This document shows positions 1 through 11,540 of a DNA stretch of 64,000 bases, piece by piece (the stretch's first letter is position 1; the number at the start of each line of letters is the position of its first letter). The stretch is from Helianthus annuus (Eukaryota; Streptophyta; Magnoliopsida; Asterales; Asteraceae). The stretch covers positions 82,764,383-82,828,382 of the forward strand of contig NC_035445.2 in assembly GCF_002127325.2 (NCBI RefSeq), in the 5' to 3' direction. The notes beneath the pieces are model-generated. The model was not told the DNA's origin and did no database searches. It saw only the letters and a program-made list of their open reading frames with translations. The translations under genes were made by a program, and so were the position numbers.

Positions 1-32
1 AAAAATAATAATAAAAATTTTTTGTGTGTTTT

Positions 33-101
33 TTAGGTATTTTTGGTTGTGTTCACATTGGTTCTCACGGTTCTGGCAATAAACGGTGTTTCTTAACCGA
101 T

Positions 102-104
<3 letters not shown>
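33..104. mobile_element. Terminal repeat of a TA-associated DNA transposon, partial
   Basis: This stretch matches the right end of the neighbouring foldback element (1320-1404) in the same orientation, including the GTTCACATTGGTTCTC block, and then runs into a (TA)n tract. It is read as the right end of a second copy whose body lies left of the window. No coding sequence is visible. Confidence 0.6.

Positions 105-158
<54 letters not shown>
105..158. repeat. (TA)n microsatellite between two transposon ends
   Basis: About 27 uninterrupted TA units. Both flanks are termini of the same transposon family, so the tract marks insertion sites rather than free microsatellite DNA. Confidence 0.95.
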
Positions 159-160
<2 letters not shown>

Positions 161-1399
161 ACAAAGATTCGTTAGGAACCACCCTTTATTGCGAGAACCG
201 CGAGAACCAGTGTGAACACAAACAGTAATACCTAAAAAAATCTAAAAAACACCCAAATTTTTTTTTTATTTTTTTACTATTTTTTTTTGTAAAATTCGCT
301 ATATTTAGTTTACAATAAATAAAAAAAAATTCCGAGTCACAGTTATCCATGCACATGTGCATTTGTATCTTTTCTTTGACAAATTCCGTAATTCATTACA
401 AATATTAGACAATTGCACTTTCATTTACACTACCACGTGTGATACACTACTTTTTACGTTAACAATATTAGAAATGCACATGTGTATCTATATGTATCAA
501 CATCAAATAAGGTGTTTTGGTAGACTAATTTCTCTTTCATCTATCATTACATCCATAATACACAAACATGCACATGTGCATTTTTGTCATTTCTTTGACA
601 AATTCCGTAATTCATTACAACTATTAGACAATTGCACTTTCATTTACAGTACCATGTGTAATACAATAGTTTTTACATTACCAATATTAGAAATGCACAT
701 GTGCATCTATATGTATTAACATGAAATAAGGTGTTTTGGTACACTACTTTGAATACACTTTCCCTTTCATCTATCATATCATCCATAATACACTACCATT
801 ATCTCCTACCATCCATAATACAATACCATTACCTCCTACCATCCATAATACAATACCATTACCAATATTTTCACTTTATTACATGTATGTAAACACCATT
901 TATACCATCCAATCAACATATTACATCATAAATTGACAACTATAACCAAACCATCAACCACTAGATATAACTAACCAAAAAACATGTATATGGGCCTACT
1001 TCTCCATTCAAAATCACAAACTTTTTGTAACAAAACACGTTATATCATGGTTATACCTAATGATGCACATGTGCATTTTGAATATTGGTAATGTAAAAAG
1101 TAGTGAATTATGAATGGTATTTTAAATTAAAGTGCAATTGTCTATTCCCGATAACGTAGTACCGAATTTGTCGAAGTAATGATACATATGCACATGTGCA
1201 TGGATAACTGTTAATCGAAAAAAAAAACGTTTTTTTTTGTTTTTTTTTTTTTTGGTAACTAAATATAGCGAATTTTTTAGGAAAAATATTAAAAAAAATA
1301 AAAAAAAATTGAGTGCTTTTTTGATTTTTTTTAGATTTTATTTTGTGTTCACATTGGTTCTCGCGGTTCTCGCAATAAGGGTGGTTCTCGCATGAACCT

Positions 1400-1404
<5 letters not shown>
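159..1404. mobile_element. Non-autonomous foldback element with about 200-bp inverted arms
   Basis: The left arm (159-362) is complementary to the right arm (1188-1404), with T- and A-rich stretches of variable length. Both ends sit directly on TA tracts. Inside, a block of about 175 bp (349-530) is repeated directly (568-745) and again in inverted, degraded form (1063-1201). Each block carries the palindrome ATGCACATGTGCAT. Short open frames here are not coding. The architecture fits a MITE of a TA-microsatellite-inserting family. The superfamily is not certain; Mutator-like is a guess. Confidence 0.7.
349..1201. repeat. Six copies of palindrome ATGCACATGTGCAT
   Basis: Copies are seen at 349-362, 474-487 (one mismatch), 568-581, 693-706, 1063-1076 and 1188-1201. 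The 14-mer is a perfect palindrome and recurs in the subterminal parts of the foldback element. By analogy with other DNA transposons such motifs can be transposase-binding sites; that role is inferred. Confidence 0.85.
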
Positions 1405-1432
<28 letters not shown>

Positions 1433-1434
1433 CT
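1405..1434. repeat. (TA)n microsatellite
   Basis: Fifteen TA units between the right end of the foldback element and the presumed left end of the Helitron-like element. Confidence 0.9.
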
Positions 1435-1776
1435 ACTTTATAAAGCATAGGAAGGACAGAAATGGTCATTTGCCACTTTACAAGTCTTTAAAGCCCATTG
1501 TACAACCTGTTAAGCACAAAGATGTTGAAAACTTCTTTTCAACACAAGCTGATACCCGCTTGGATCTTACCCGGATCAACTTGACCCGTTTTACTTTAAT
1601 GGATCCAATATAAACATTCTATCACTCATTCTAAACCACAAAATTCATTTTATCCATCCTGCCGCTCCACCTTTCTCTACAAACCCTAGATCCTCCACCG
1701 CTCCTCCACCTTTCATCCATGGAAACCGGTCGTCGCCATCACCGTCTTCTCCCCTTCTCCACTCCAACAGTCGCTT

Positions 1777-2270
1777 AGTGGTACCGTTTTTTACCCTATC
1801 TATCGTTTTTGTTTGTTAAATTTTAGATCTTTTAAGTTTTTTTAAACATCTTTGTCAGATCTGTTATAGTACTTCCAGATCTGTGTTGGTTTTCTGTTTT
1901 TCTTAATGTTTTGTGAATGGATCTACGGAGAGAGTATATATTTTTGTATTTATTAGGGTTTTTATTTTCTAGAAATGTGAATACAGTTGAAGATGAAGAC
2001 TGATGAACAGGTGAAAGAGAGAACACTGCGGATTGGTTCAAGAACCTTCAAATTCAGCCTTAGTGGTACCGTTTTTTACCCTATCTATCGTTTTTGTATG
2101 TTAAATTTTAGATCTTTTAAGGTTTTTTTTTTAAACATCTTTGTCAGATCTGTTATAGTACTTTCAGATCTATGTTGGTTTTGTGTTTTTCTTAATGTTT
2201 TGTGAATGGATCTACGGAGAGAGTATATATTTTTGTATTGATTACTGTTTTTGTTTTCTGGAAATGTGTG
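1777..2270. repeat. Tandem duplication, offset 285 bp
   Basis: The segment 1777-1985 is repeated at 2062-2270 with few changes; both begin AGTGGTACCGTTTTTTACCC. It looks like a duplicated leader plus intron start of a captured gene. A CT-rich stretch with one ATG (1720) precedes the first copy, but its frame stops after 18 codons. Confidence 0.8.
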
Positions 2271-3699
2271 TACTGTTGATGGTTTTTCAGGTTACAGAAA
2301 AGCATAGTAACTGATGTGGAAAAGCATCTATGGAGGTCAAACCTGGTCAAATGGTATATGAACCTATTCTTGAAGAAGGTGTTTTTAGGTTTGATTGCTC
2401 TGCTGATGCTAACTTCTGTTTTGTTAGATTTTGTGTTTATGCATCTTATTTAAGGTTATGAATATGGTAATTAGCTTCCGACGATATCTCAGCAGATTCG
2501 ACACCAGATCCGACACCAGATCGATTTCTATGGCTTCTTTCCCGGTGGCTTCAAGATCCGACACCAGATCTACTGGTTTGACTATAGGGTACATTTCTTT
2601 TTACCATATCTTCTTTTTTTTTTGTTATTTGAATCGGATCTGTGTAATATTTTAGATCTGCCGTTGAGTTGTTCGTGTTAGGGTGCACCGGAATAACCAG
2701 ATGTGGTATGTGTTCTATAGTTTAGTTTTTTTTTTCTTTAAAGAAGTTTGTATCTTTAATTTGAAGTTGATTATTCTGTTTATCTTGCAAGTATCATCTG
2801 GAATGAACAAGCTGGATAACCAGTCGATCTCTACAAAATTTCAGTAAGGTATTGTTCGAGCCCTAGCTTTTTTATTGAGTGAACTCTGTTTATGAAGTTG
2901 TGATTGACTGATTTCATGTTGTTTCAATATCGGATGTGTTGTTGTAGCTGATGAAAGGATAACTAGATGAATAATAACTGTTTTGTTTGGTTAATTTGAT
3001 TGTTTTGAATTGGATGTGTTGCTATAGTTGATAAAAGAAGAATTAAGTGAATAGTAACTGTTTTGTTAGGGTTTACGTTGTTTACTTTTGTAGTTGTCAA
3101 TTTGTTTGCCAATATTATCATTATGAGACCATTTTCTCCAAGTAGCATAAATTAGTATTATATATGCATGAAATGTAATTTGTTTCTTAGCTTAAGATAA
3201 AAATAGACTTAAGTTTTATTTTACTTCCATTCAGTTGCTTGAAGTATTCTAAACATTAAACCAATATTAAGTATATTTCTTTTCCTGTGAATGTTTAATA
3301 TTTTCCTAACTTGATTTGGTGAATGTAATGTTTTTCAATTTCTATTCAGTTGTTGTATACATATACTGACTTTGGCATTGTTATTTTTTACTTTAAACAA
3401 AATGTTGAAAATAGTTTTTTAACCATTGAAGTATCTCATGAATCTTTTCGAACCTGCAACTCTGTTTCTAATTAATTTTTCCGGGATGTGCATAACTTGA
3501 GAAAATCGCGGGGTCCACCAAGGAGACGATGAAACTACGCTCACTGACTCTATATCGCGAGGACTCCGAAGCAAACGGTGTGTCTAGCTGATATTTAACG
3601 GTGTCGTAAAGGTAATTGACAGTGTTAAGTTCTAGAGTTTTTGATGAAGTATTCAGTTGTTTTGAATCTTTTGACAGTGGGATAGCACGAAAATAAAAA

Positions 3700-3880
3700 A
3701 AGGTATTCGTTGCATCCAACATTTGCACACGGAAGTACTCTGGTCTTATACGAGGTCCTGACCGGAAAGCGTTACATATGTGACATTATTACTGATTCTG
3801 TGGTTCTTGGTTTCTTCATTGAAGCCGAAAAGATACTCTCGGTGCTCGGAACTGATGATGCAGTTGATGACTTTTTGTGG
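3700..3880 (+). other. Unrecognised coding-like fragment in the Helitron
   Basis: One + frame stays open for about 55 codons (through LVLYEVLTGKRY and DDAVDDFLW) and ends in TAG at a place where a splice donor could lie. Composition is gene-like compared with the AT-rich surroundings, but I do not recognise the family. It may be an exon captured by the Helitron. Nothing else of the parent gene can be followed with confidence. Confidence 0.25.
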
Positions 3881-4652
3881 TAGGTATGTTATAAGTACAC
3901 GTTCTGGATATAATTCATAACGTTATATGTTTGATATGATACTAATTTAATATTTTCATAACAGGAAAAGCTTAATCATACTCTCGAAACTCTTGGTCCC
4001 GCAGTCCCGCAAATCTTTGAGTAAATGGCGATGCATGACCTACGGAATCTTGTGGCAGAAAGATCAGCTATGAACACATATATAAGCGGAGAGAGTTTTG
4101 ATTTGCCTCAGATATGATCGGTCTGTTATTAGAAGGATTCATTAAAACGCAGGGTACGTTAGAACTTATTACTACACCAGCTGCACTATTCCCATCATAT
4201 GGCTACCGCAGTTTCCGAGTGTCAGAAATAGTAGCAGGTACGAAAAAATAGCCTTTTATTGTTTAAACTTTGAAACTACGTAAGGCGAATTATAATGTGT
4301 TTATTTTTTTGATAAGCCGGAAGCTTTTGTCACCATGCAACCTCGTACGTAGTTGAGACAAGGTCATGGGTGATGATGTTTGAGATTAGTGGATTTGAAG
4401 GAACAAGAACCCTTCAGAGGAGGGCGTCTTCGTTAATATCACATGGCGGGGCGGGGGATAACCTGTCCTCGGCCAGGGAACATAGCGGTCTAGTGAGTTG
4501 GCAACAGGGCTCTTTTAAGAGAGAGTTTCTCTCATCTCCATACCGATGTTCAAGGAATTGAAACGAAGACGTTATCAATTATGGTTTTTCAATTTGTTTT
4601 TTGCAAGAAATATTAAAAATGTTCTGATTCCTTGAATGCAGAGTTGCACTTA

Positions 4653-4954
4653 GGTAGCGTTCGTTTCATTGAATGGAATTAGGAAGTTTTTCTTTGTAAA
4701 ATTGATCTTGGTTGGGGGAGGGAGGAATTTGAAATCCTTCACTCTAATGAAATTTGTGACTATTTCAACATTCCTTAGAAATCATTCACTCTAATGAAGG
4801 AATGGAATGGAATGTTGAAATAGTCACAAATTTCATTGATTAAAGAAATTCATTGGATTTCAAATTCCTCCCTCCCCAAACCAAGATCAATTTTACAAAG
4901 AAAAGCTTCCTAATTCCATTCCATTCCATTCCATTCCATGAAACGAACGCTACC
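4653..4954. mobile_element. Tourist-like (PIF/Harbinger) foldback MITE
   Basis: A 302-bp near-perfect hairpin of two arms of about 145 bp, starting GGTAGCGTTCGTTTCA and ending with its complement. It is flanked by the trinucleotide TTA on both sides (4650-4652 and 4955-4957), the target duplication expected of PIF/Harbinger MITEs. The right arm carries extra TTCCA units. High arm identity points to a fairly recent insertion into the Helitron. Confidence 0.85.
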
Positions 4955-5593
4955 TTAGGGTTTTTCAATGCTTTTGTCTTGCAGATTTAGATTTCATCTC
5001 ATCAGATGTGGGTTCCTCTGATGTTATCCCATTTTTTTGTGGGAGAAAGAGGGAGCTGGAGAGAAGAATGGGCAGAGGAGTGAGAGAATGGAAGATGGGA
5101 GCCGGCCAAGATGCCGATGGTGGATGGCATTAGTGTCGGAAGATGGATGGGTCGGTAACCATCGTAAACCCCGACAGCGGCGCTAGAGGTTCGCGATAAC
5201 CACAGACTTCCGGCGAACACAATGGTGAACACAGAGACGCTGACTTTTTAGAACCTTCGGCGGCTGCAGGTAAGTCTCGCGGTGACTACACCAACTAATG
5301 AAGGTACCGGATCTTGTGGATCTGGTGGTGACGGCGTCTCGGGTTCCGCAGTAGGCGGCAGAGACAGCTGCTATGTGGTTGTACTGACCTTACTAGAAAA
5401 GAACCGTCATGGTACTTGTGACGGTGGCATATGAACGGGGATTCAGGTCAGCAACATTTGTATCCATTATTGCTTTATTTATCTGTTTTTTTTTTTGGAA
5501 TTTATTGTCTCTAAATTACAAAAATGAGTTCAGTTTGAGTTTTGTGGGAAGAAACATGGGTAATGTTGTTATGTATTATCAGTTGTTTTATAT

Positions 5594-5675
5594 CAGGGAA
5601 TTTGTTGGCAAATTGCAGGGAATTTGTTGGCAAATTGCAGGGAATTTGTTGGCAAATTGCAGGGAATTTGTTTGC
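5594..5675. repeat. 22-bp minisatellite, about 3.5 copies
   Basis: The unit CAGGGAATTTGTTGGCAAAT plus two bases is repeated in tandem, with a diverged last copy. It is in an unrecognised part of the Helitron-like element. Confidence 0.85.
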
Positions 5676-7094
5676 AGTTTGCAAACTCATAAATCTTCCC
5701 TCTAAGCCTCTCTGTCCAGGTCAAGCTGGTGATCAGTCCATACGTTTATATTTTGATTAGTGCATAGAAGGGATTGTGTTTTGTTTTTTTTTTTCAACTC
5801 TATGCATATATTCGATACCAAATTTGATTGTTACAACTCATTTCTTTTCTTTTTTATATAGACTTGGTATATATATATATTTTTTTAATATTTGTGCTTT
5901 TTTTAGTAACTTATGTGCTTACAACACCAGGCAACTTCAGGTACTAAAGGTAGTTCAAGTCATCGATTGGCAAGGACGAGTAGTTGCCTTGAATGTTGGC
6001 AGCAAGTCATGTGTTTCAGCATTTTTCTTACCTTTAGAGCGACTAAATATAATAGATATGTTATCCATATATCCCGCTTAGCATCGTCAAACTGTCTTTT
6101 GTCTTCTGTAATGTATTGAAGACGCAACATGTCAAGTTTACTAAAAATCATTTTTGTTGACCTTACATGTGGCTGTGCTTTGAATTTCTTGCGGAAGGGA
6201 GATCTTTTCAAGATAAATGGGAGGCTCCTACAATCCTCCACGTCTAGCTGAGCCAGTGCCTGAACCGGCTAAAGCGGAGGGGTGCGCTTCTGAACCACCA
6301 ACAGAAAACAGTCAGGTTAAAACAACATAACTGATTACCTGCTCACACCTGGAGGATTTTCATGCCTTTATATGGCTCAACCTTTAAAAAAATCTCATGA
6401 GGCGCCTTCTTTTCATCCATAAGTGGTTTGCCGGCCTGCGTTTCTTCCACGCAACAACACATGCTTGACATAATTTTTTGTTTCTGTTTTTTCCTTTTTT
6501 TTTTCTTTTTTTCATTGGGCTTAAATTCTATTTGGTGCTTGACAAATTTAGTTTTATACATTGTTTATATAATTTTGAGATTCTATTAAACTTGTAATGG
6601 TTATAGAAACAACGGTGAATCTTGTTCATATTGGTTTGGGCATGTGACTGACCTGAGTATGAATCTCACGACTGATCTTTTTTAGCAAATATTCAGTGAA
6701 GTTAGGCTGAGAGAGGGAAGCACTTAAAGCCCACTTAATTTTTTTTTTTTAAATTACAAAGAACCTGGCCGGTTGATCCTCTACATATTTATGAAATGCC
6801 TTCAAATATCTTTTACTTCCTACTAACAAAAGTTAGGGATATATTTGCCAAAAAATAATTTGTCTCGCACTTTGAGCCACTAAATAAATATAAAACAAAC
6901 TTAATGAGCAAAAATTGCTGCAAGTGTAAGAATTAATAAACATTACTGTCATAGAGTTAAGGTTGGGGCCATTGGGTACTTAAAACTCAAAACATATTGA
7001 GATATATCTAAGTGTTACCCCCGGGTCGAAAACGTCAAGCTTCGCCACTGCCGAAAGCCTCATTGTAACTGATGATACGATTCATCATTCAAAA

Positions 7095-7192
7095 CCGTTA
7101 ATTTACCCACATCTTAAAAACCCCTCATAACATAACTAGAATACCGTTGATTTACCCACATCTTAAAAACCCCTCATAACATAACTAGAATC
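7095..7192. repeat. 49-bp tandem duplication
   Basis: Two adjacent copies of a 49-bp unit containing ACCCCTCATAACATAACTAG differ at one or two positions. No function is evident. Confidence 0.85.
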
Positions 7193-7425
7193 ATACAATT
7201 TTCTTTGTTTTCTCCTGAAACCGGTAACCCGCCGTCACACAATAACCACCAAACGCCATCACAAAACCACTGATCGCCGCACACCGCTGATTCTCCGCCG
7301 CTGAATAAGGCCGCAACCGACCCTCACGTTCTGCTACACTGCCACTATCGTCGTCGCACGCCACATCGGAAACTACATCCCCGTACATAGCCTTAAACTC
7401 ACCAACCTAAGTGATATGTTTCCCA

Positions 7426-7449
7426 CCGCATCGCGCGGGTAAACGACTA

Positions 7450-7450
<1 letters not shown>
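7426..7450 (+). other. Helitron 3' terminus: hairpin and CTAG
   Basis: A 4-bp stem (CCGC/GCGG) lies 8 bases before CTAG, and the next base is T, as expected for Helitron 3' ends (CTRR followed by T). The core CCGCATCGCGCGGG is identical at 22480-22493. Confidence 0.65.

Positions 7451-7499
<49 letters not shown>
7451..7499. repeat. (TA)n microsatellite
   Basis: About 24 TA units between the Helitron 3' end and the left terminus of a MITE. Confidence 0.95.
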
Positions 7500-7502
<3 letters not shown>

Positions 7503-7964
7503 GAGGGTTCATTGGCAAACACTAAAAAAGTGGGGAACCGGGAACACTCATAAAAATTCAACTTAACATGTTAAAAAATAAATTTTTTTTTAAACAAATT
7601 TCGACGATTTTCCTTACATATACCTCTAGAAGCATTTTTAATAAAAAAATCAGAAACTAAATATATAAAAAATAGTTAAAAATATATCTTATAAAATTAA
7701 CATAAATGTTAAAAGTCAATTTTTTAATTTTTTTCAGTGCTTTTTCTTATAAAAATTGGTATAAGTTATTCCAAAAAAAAATTATTTTTGTAAAAAAAAG
7801 TTATCCTTTTTTATACATTTTTTTATATTTTTAGTTTTTGATTTTTTTTATTAAAAATGTTTGTACATGTATTTATAAGGAAAAGCTCCGAAAGTTTTTT
7901 TTTTTTTAAATTGCTTTAACATGTTAAGTTGAGTTTATAAGAGTGTTCCCAATGAACCTCACAC
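7500..7964. mobile_element. TA-associated MITE with inverted termini
   Basis: The left end (7500-7590) and the right end (7900-7964) are inverted copies sharing GGTTCATTGG, GGGAACACTC and CAACTTAACATGTTAAA. Between them is AT-rich DNA that is partly self-complementary. Both ends touch TA tracts, as in the 159-1404 element. No coding sequence. Confidence 0.75.
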
Positions 7965-7976
7965 TATATATATATA
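7965..7976. repeat. Short (TA)n tract
   Basis: Six TA units between the MITE and the left end of the FAR1-bearing segment. Confidence 0.85.
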
Positions 7977-8818
7977 GGGGACCGCTCAAATGATAACCAC
8001 CTCTAGTTGTAAGAACCGAGATAACCACTTTCTAGCCACTAGATCAACATGATGGATGGATGAGATTAAAAGTAACTAAAATTAATATTAAATACATTTT
8101 GTCTTATTATGTCTTTAATATTTTAATCCAAAAGGGTAGTTCAGTAAATTTACTATAATAAAAATCGCGCCTAAAATACGCGCCAAAAACTTCCTTTATA
8201 AACAACCTCTCAGACCTACTAAAATTCACACCAAAACCCCAAACGCCATATTTTCCTCCATACCATTCATCTTAGAAACGCCAAGAAAACCTAAATATCA
8301 AAGATTCCAATCCGTGTTTCTTTGATATACACTATTTCCTCAATATAAACGCCAAAACATACAAAAACCACAAAAATTCAAAACCGCCATTTCAAGGAGA
8401 TTCAGTTTTGTTCTCAATAAAGTTTAGCTAAACGGGATGGACAACATTGTTAGACATCTTTCTTGACTGAGGATTAACAATGGTGTCCATCTTGTTCAGC
8501 AAAACATTATTGAGTTTAGCATGAACAAAATTAGAGGTTTTTGGTAGTTTTATTTAGTGGCGTTGTTTTTTTTGGCGTTTGATTTGCTTGATCGATCTTA
8601 TATTGTTTGTTACGTAACTTCGAAGTAGCATATTATGAAAAAATAGGTCGAAAAAAAAGAATGGAAAAAAATGATGTATAAAAATGATGTAAAACGCCAA
8701 ACTTAGATCTGTCTGTGTTCTATAGGAATGAAATATACAAAACGCCAAACTACTCTACAATGGCTCACGAAGACCATCTGTGTGTGTTCTATAAGAATGA
8801 AAAATACAAAACGCCAAA

Positions 8819-11540
8819 CTACTCTTCACTAGCTCTCGAAGACCTTCTCGATCTTCTTTTAATTACAGCATGTTTGCATGTCGATGCGTAGTGTCCATAT
8901 CCTTTGCAGTTCTGACACTGTCTTTCTTTGGCCCTGGGTTTCGACTTTGATTTCTTTTTCTCAATTACTATCCCCTGTTTAGATTTCAGGCGCTTCCGAG
9001 AACCAGAACCTTTGGATTTATACCCAACAGGGACTCTTATTGGATTCTTGTCATTTTTGTATTGACCGGTTATCTCGGCAAATCTATCCCTAGTACTATC
9101 GAGAGGAGCAACAATCTGCATATCTTGAACCTTCTTCATAGATTGAACATGATCCTTGTATAAGGATAGCTCCTCTTTATTACCACATAAATGATTCAAA
9201 GTATATTCCGTTGAAAAAATAGTATCTCGCATCATACTTTGCACATCGGGGCAAGCTCGGTCATATATTCATGACTAATTGAGAATTCGGGAGAGCAGTT
9301 TGGGGAAGCCTCTTTGCGCCATCTATTCAGAATGTACTGTTTTGGAAATTCCCTAATGTCCATAATTCTCAAAACATAGAATATATGTCTACATACCAAA
9401 CCAAACTGTTCAAAACGCCTGCATGAGAAACTGCATGTGCAATCAGACTTACGGAACATTACCTGAAAAATGCCAAAAACAATATCTCTATAACGCCATG
9501 CAGATAATCTTTATCTAAAAAAATTAAAAAAAAAACACATTGGATATGAAAAACGCCATTAACAGAAAACACCATATAAAAACAAAACGCCATTGTTTAC
9601 CTCAAATAAGGATGTACAAGGCTGTTGGAAGTCATTTATGTAAAACTTAACAAAAATCATCGGGCTGATCTTCGTAACGTTGATTTATGCAATCCGCAAT
9701 TCCAATTAGCTCAGCTTGAACGTCACAAAAAATACTTTTTGTGTATATGTCAACAGCATGGCCTTCCAACAATTGGTACTTACTCTTCAACTGGGGTCGT
9801 TTGTATCGAGATTCATGATCATTTTTCCGGTGTGTGTGATGTTTTGCTTCTATTGCAGTTTCATAATGAGTCATGAACTCAACAAGAGTAGCTTTCGAAT
9901 TGCACACTTGACCATAAAAATGATTCTCACTCTACGACCTCGATGTCATTCGCATAAGACCCGACATCTCTTCCATTCTATAGTATGCAGGGATCCAAGA
10001 TTCACTGAGTGCAAAAATATCAGATAGCCAGTCATTATCTGCTAAATTGAACTCTGTGATAACCGCTTCCCATTCTGATTCAAACTCTTCAGGTGTGAGA
10101 ATATCCGTCCACATAACACCACAAATACGTTCTTTAAAATTGGTGGAATTGCATAGCCTAACACCAACCTATGTATAACACGAAAACGCCATGCATAAAA
10201 AAACGTATAAAATTACACAGAGACAAAACTTAATTAAAAAAACATTAACAAGCTACAAAACGCCATGTATTTCAAAACGCAGTGTATCCTAAAACGCCAA
10301 AGGTAAAAATAAGCATACCAACCTTCAGAGAAAGTTTATGCATCACATGCCACATGCATAACCGATGCCTCGTGTCAACAAATAAAACAGAAATAGCCTT
10401 CTTTATTGCTGGATCTTGGTCAGTGACAACAACTTTTGGTTGAGAACCGACAGCTTGTTAGAAAAACTCTCAACAACCAAATATACGTATCAGCAGTTTC
10501 CGACGCCAATAATGTTGCACCAAATGTAACACTGAAATGATGATTGTCTATACCAGCGAACAGTACAAACACCATAGAGTATCTGCATATGAAAACACCA
10601 TGAGAACTGAAACAATAATAAAACACCATTGCATTTAAACTTATAAAACTCCATTGCATGTAAACTAATAAAACGCCATATCATGTAAACTAATAAAAAC
10701 GCGCGCCATTGCATGTAAACTCATAAAACGCCAAAAAACAGAAGAAGTTGAATAATAAAATATTACTTGTTGGAATGATACGTGGCGTCAAACGAAATCA
10801 CATCACCAAACACATGGTAATTTCGTTTGGCTTGATCATCACACCAAAAAAGTCCCTTCAAACGATTCTCTTCGTCTGTGAAGTAATCATACGAGAAATT
10901 AGGCTGAGAATGTTTTTTTCTCATTCAAATGTCTCACAACCATATAGGCATCATATTCCCCTATAAACAAGTTAATTTGCCTCTTATAGTTCTTAAATTC
11001 AACTTTACTTGCACCCACATCTTCAAAACCGCTAAAACAAGTCTTCATAACATTAAACGCCTTCACGGGACCCAAATTCAGCTTAGACATGCTGTCGTTC
11101 AGTTGGAAGAAAATGCTTATCAGGACGTTCAACAAGATAATGGTTGTGCTCCTCGACAAACTTATACACCTTCCATGATCCATCCTCAAAAGTTACACCT
11201 AACAATGCACCACAATCAGTCCTCTTTGAAAAGTTGGATCGCAGTAATCGCTCCTTTTGATTGGGGTCCAACGTATCAACCTTCTTGTCCTTGTATAACC
11301 CAGATCTCGTACACAAGTAATACTTAATATGTAACACACCTTTAGAGTTTGTCTTTGTAGTACCTTTCTTGACTGAAAACTCACACTCCTTGGCATACTT
11401 GACATACATTGAATAACAATCCTCGAGGCTTGAGAATACCATGTCCATTGTGGGCTTTATTTCTTCACTGACGTCAGAAATGATAAATGGTAATCCAGAT
11501 TTGGGGCAAAGCCTTTGACTCGAGGAAGCAACTTCGTCTG
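8819..11540 (-). pseudogene. FAR1-RELATED SEQUENCE-like (FHY3/FAR1, MULE-type) pseudogene
   Basis: Read on the - strand, the parts occur in order. The FAR1 DNA-binding zinc finger is at 11448-11083, including HNH of the C2H2-type site. The MULE transposase core follows (about 10870-10350, with VISFDATYHS and VVVTDQDPAIKKA), then helical middle parts (10114-9600), a SWIM zinc finger CTCSFSC..CRH (about 9440-9370) and a CCHC knuckle CQNCKGYGHYASTC near the end (about 8915-8875). Introns are recognisable at about 10567-10733 and 10165-10320. It is broken. Frameshifts lie near 11090, 10455, 9648 and 9245, and an in-frame TAG sits at about 9930 where Glu is expected. The family comprises transposase-derived transcription factors of light signalling. 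Given its setting this copy is more likely transposon-borne than a host FRS gene. Confidence 0.85.
10600..10735 (-). repeat. Tandem repeats inside a FAR1 intron
   Basis: About four degenerate units of 30-35 bp, on the - strand built from TGGCGTTTTATTAGTTTACA, fill the intron that interrupts the transposase core. The unit contains the segment's CGCCA motif, which suggests the dispersed motif spreads by local duplication. Confidence 0.75.

Larger units (their letters stand above)
1435..7450 (+). mobile_element. Helitron-like element, about 6 kb, with gene-like fragments
   Basis: The right end has a Helitron-style terminus: a short hairpin (CCGC/GCGG, 7426-7438), 8 bases, then CTAG at 7447-7450 followed by T. 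The same hairpin and CTAG end occurs again at 22480-22504, which supports a family. The left end is less certain. It is placed where CTACTTTATAAAG follows the TA tract, and no clear TC start is visible. No Rep/helicase frame is present, so it is non-autonomous. The body holds a duplicated leader-like block, an unrecognised coding-like exon (3700-3880), GC-richer leader-like DNA (5000-5400, 7190-7400) and a nested MITE. That mosaic is typical of Helitrons that have captured gene pieces. Confidence 0.55.

Noticed and set aside
24..215. Open frame with a Tyr-Ile repeat
   Set aside because: It translates a (TA)n tract between transposon ends. The similar frames at 1392-1613, 7373-7561 and 12118-12360 are the same artefact.
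357..936. Two + frames of 120 and 66 codons
   Set aside because: They lie in the duplicated body of a foldback element; the similarity comes from the DNA repeat, not from protein selection.
5002..5232. 76-codon - strand frame in a GC-richer part of the Helitron
   Set aside because: No recognisable domain or splice structure; it may be an inverted captured leader but cannot be supported as a gene.
7191..7388. 65-codon - strand frame near the Helitron end
   Set aside because: GC-richer and gene-like, but no domain recognised and no continuation; kept only as part of the Helitron description.
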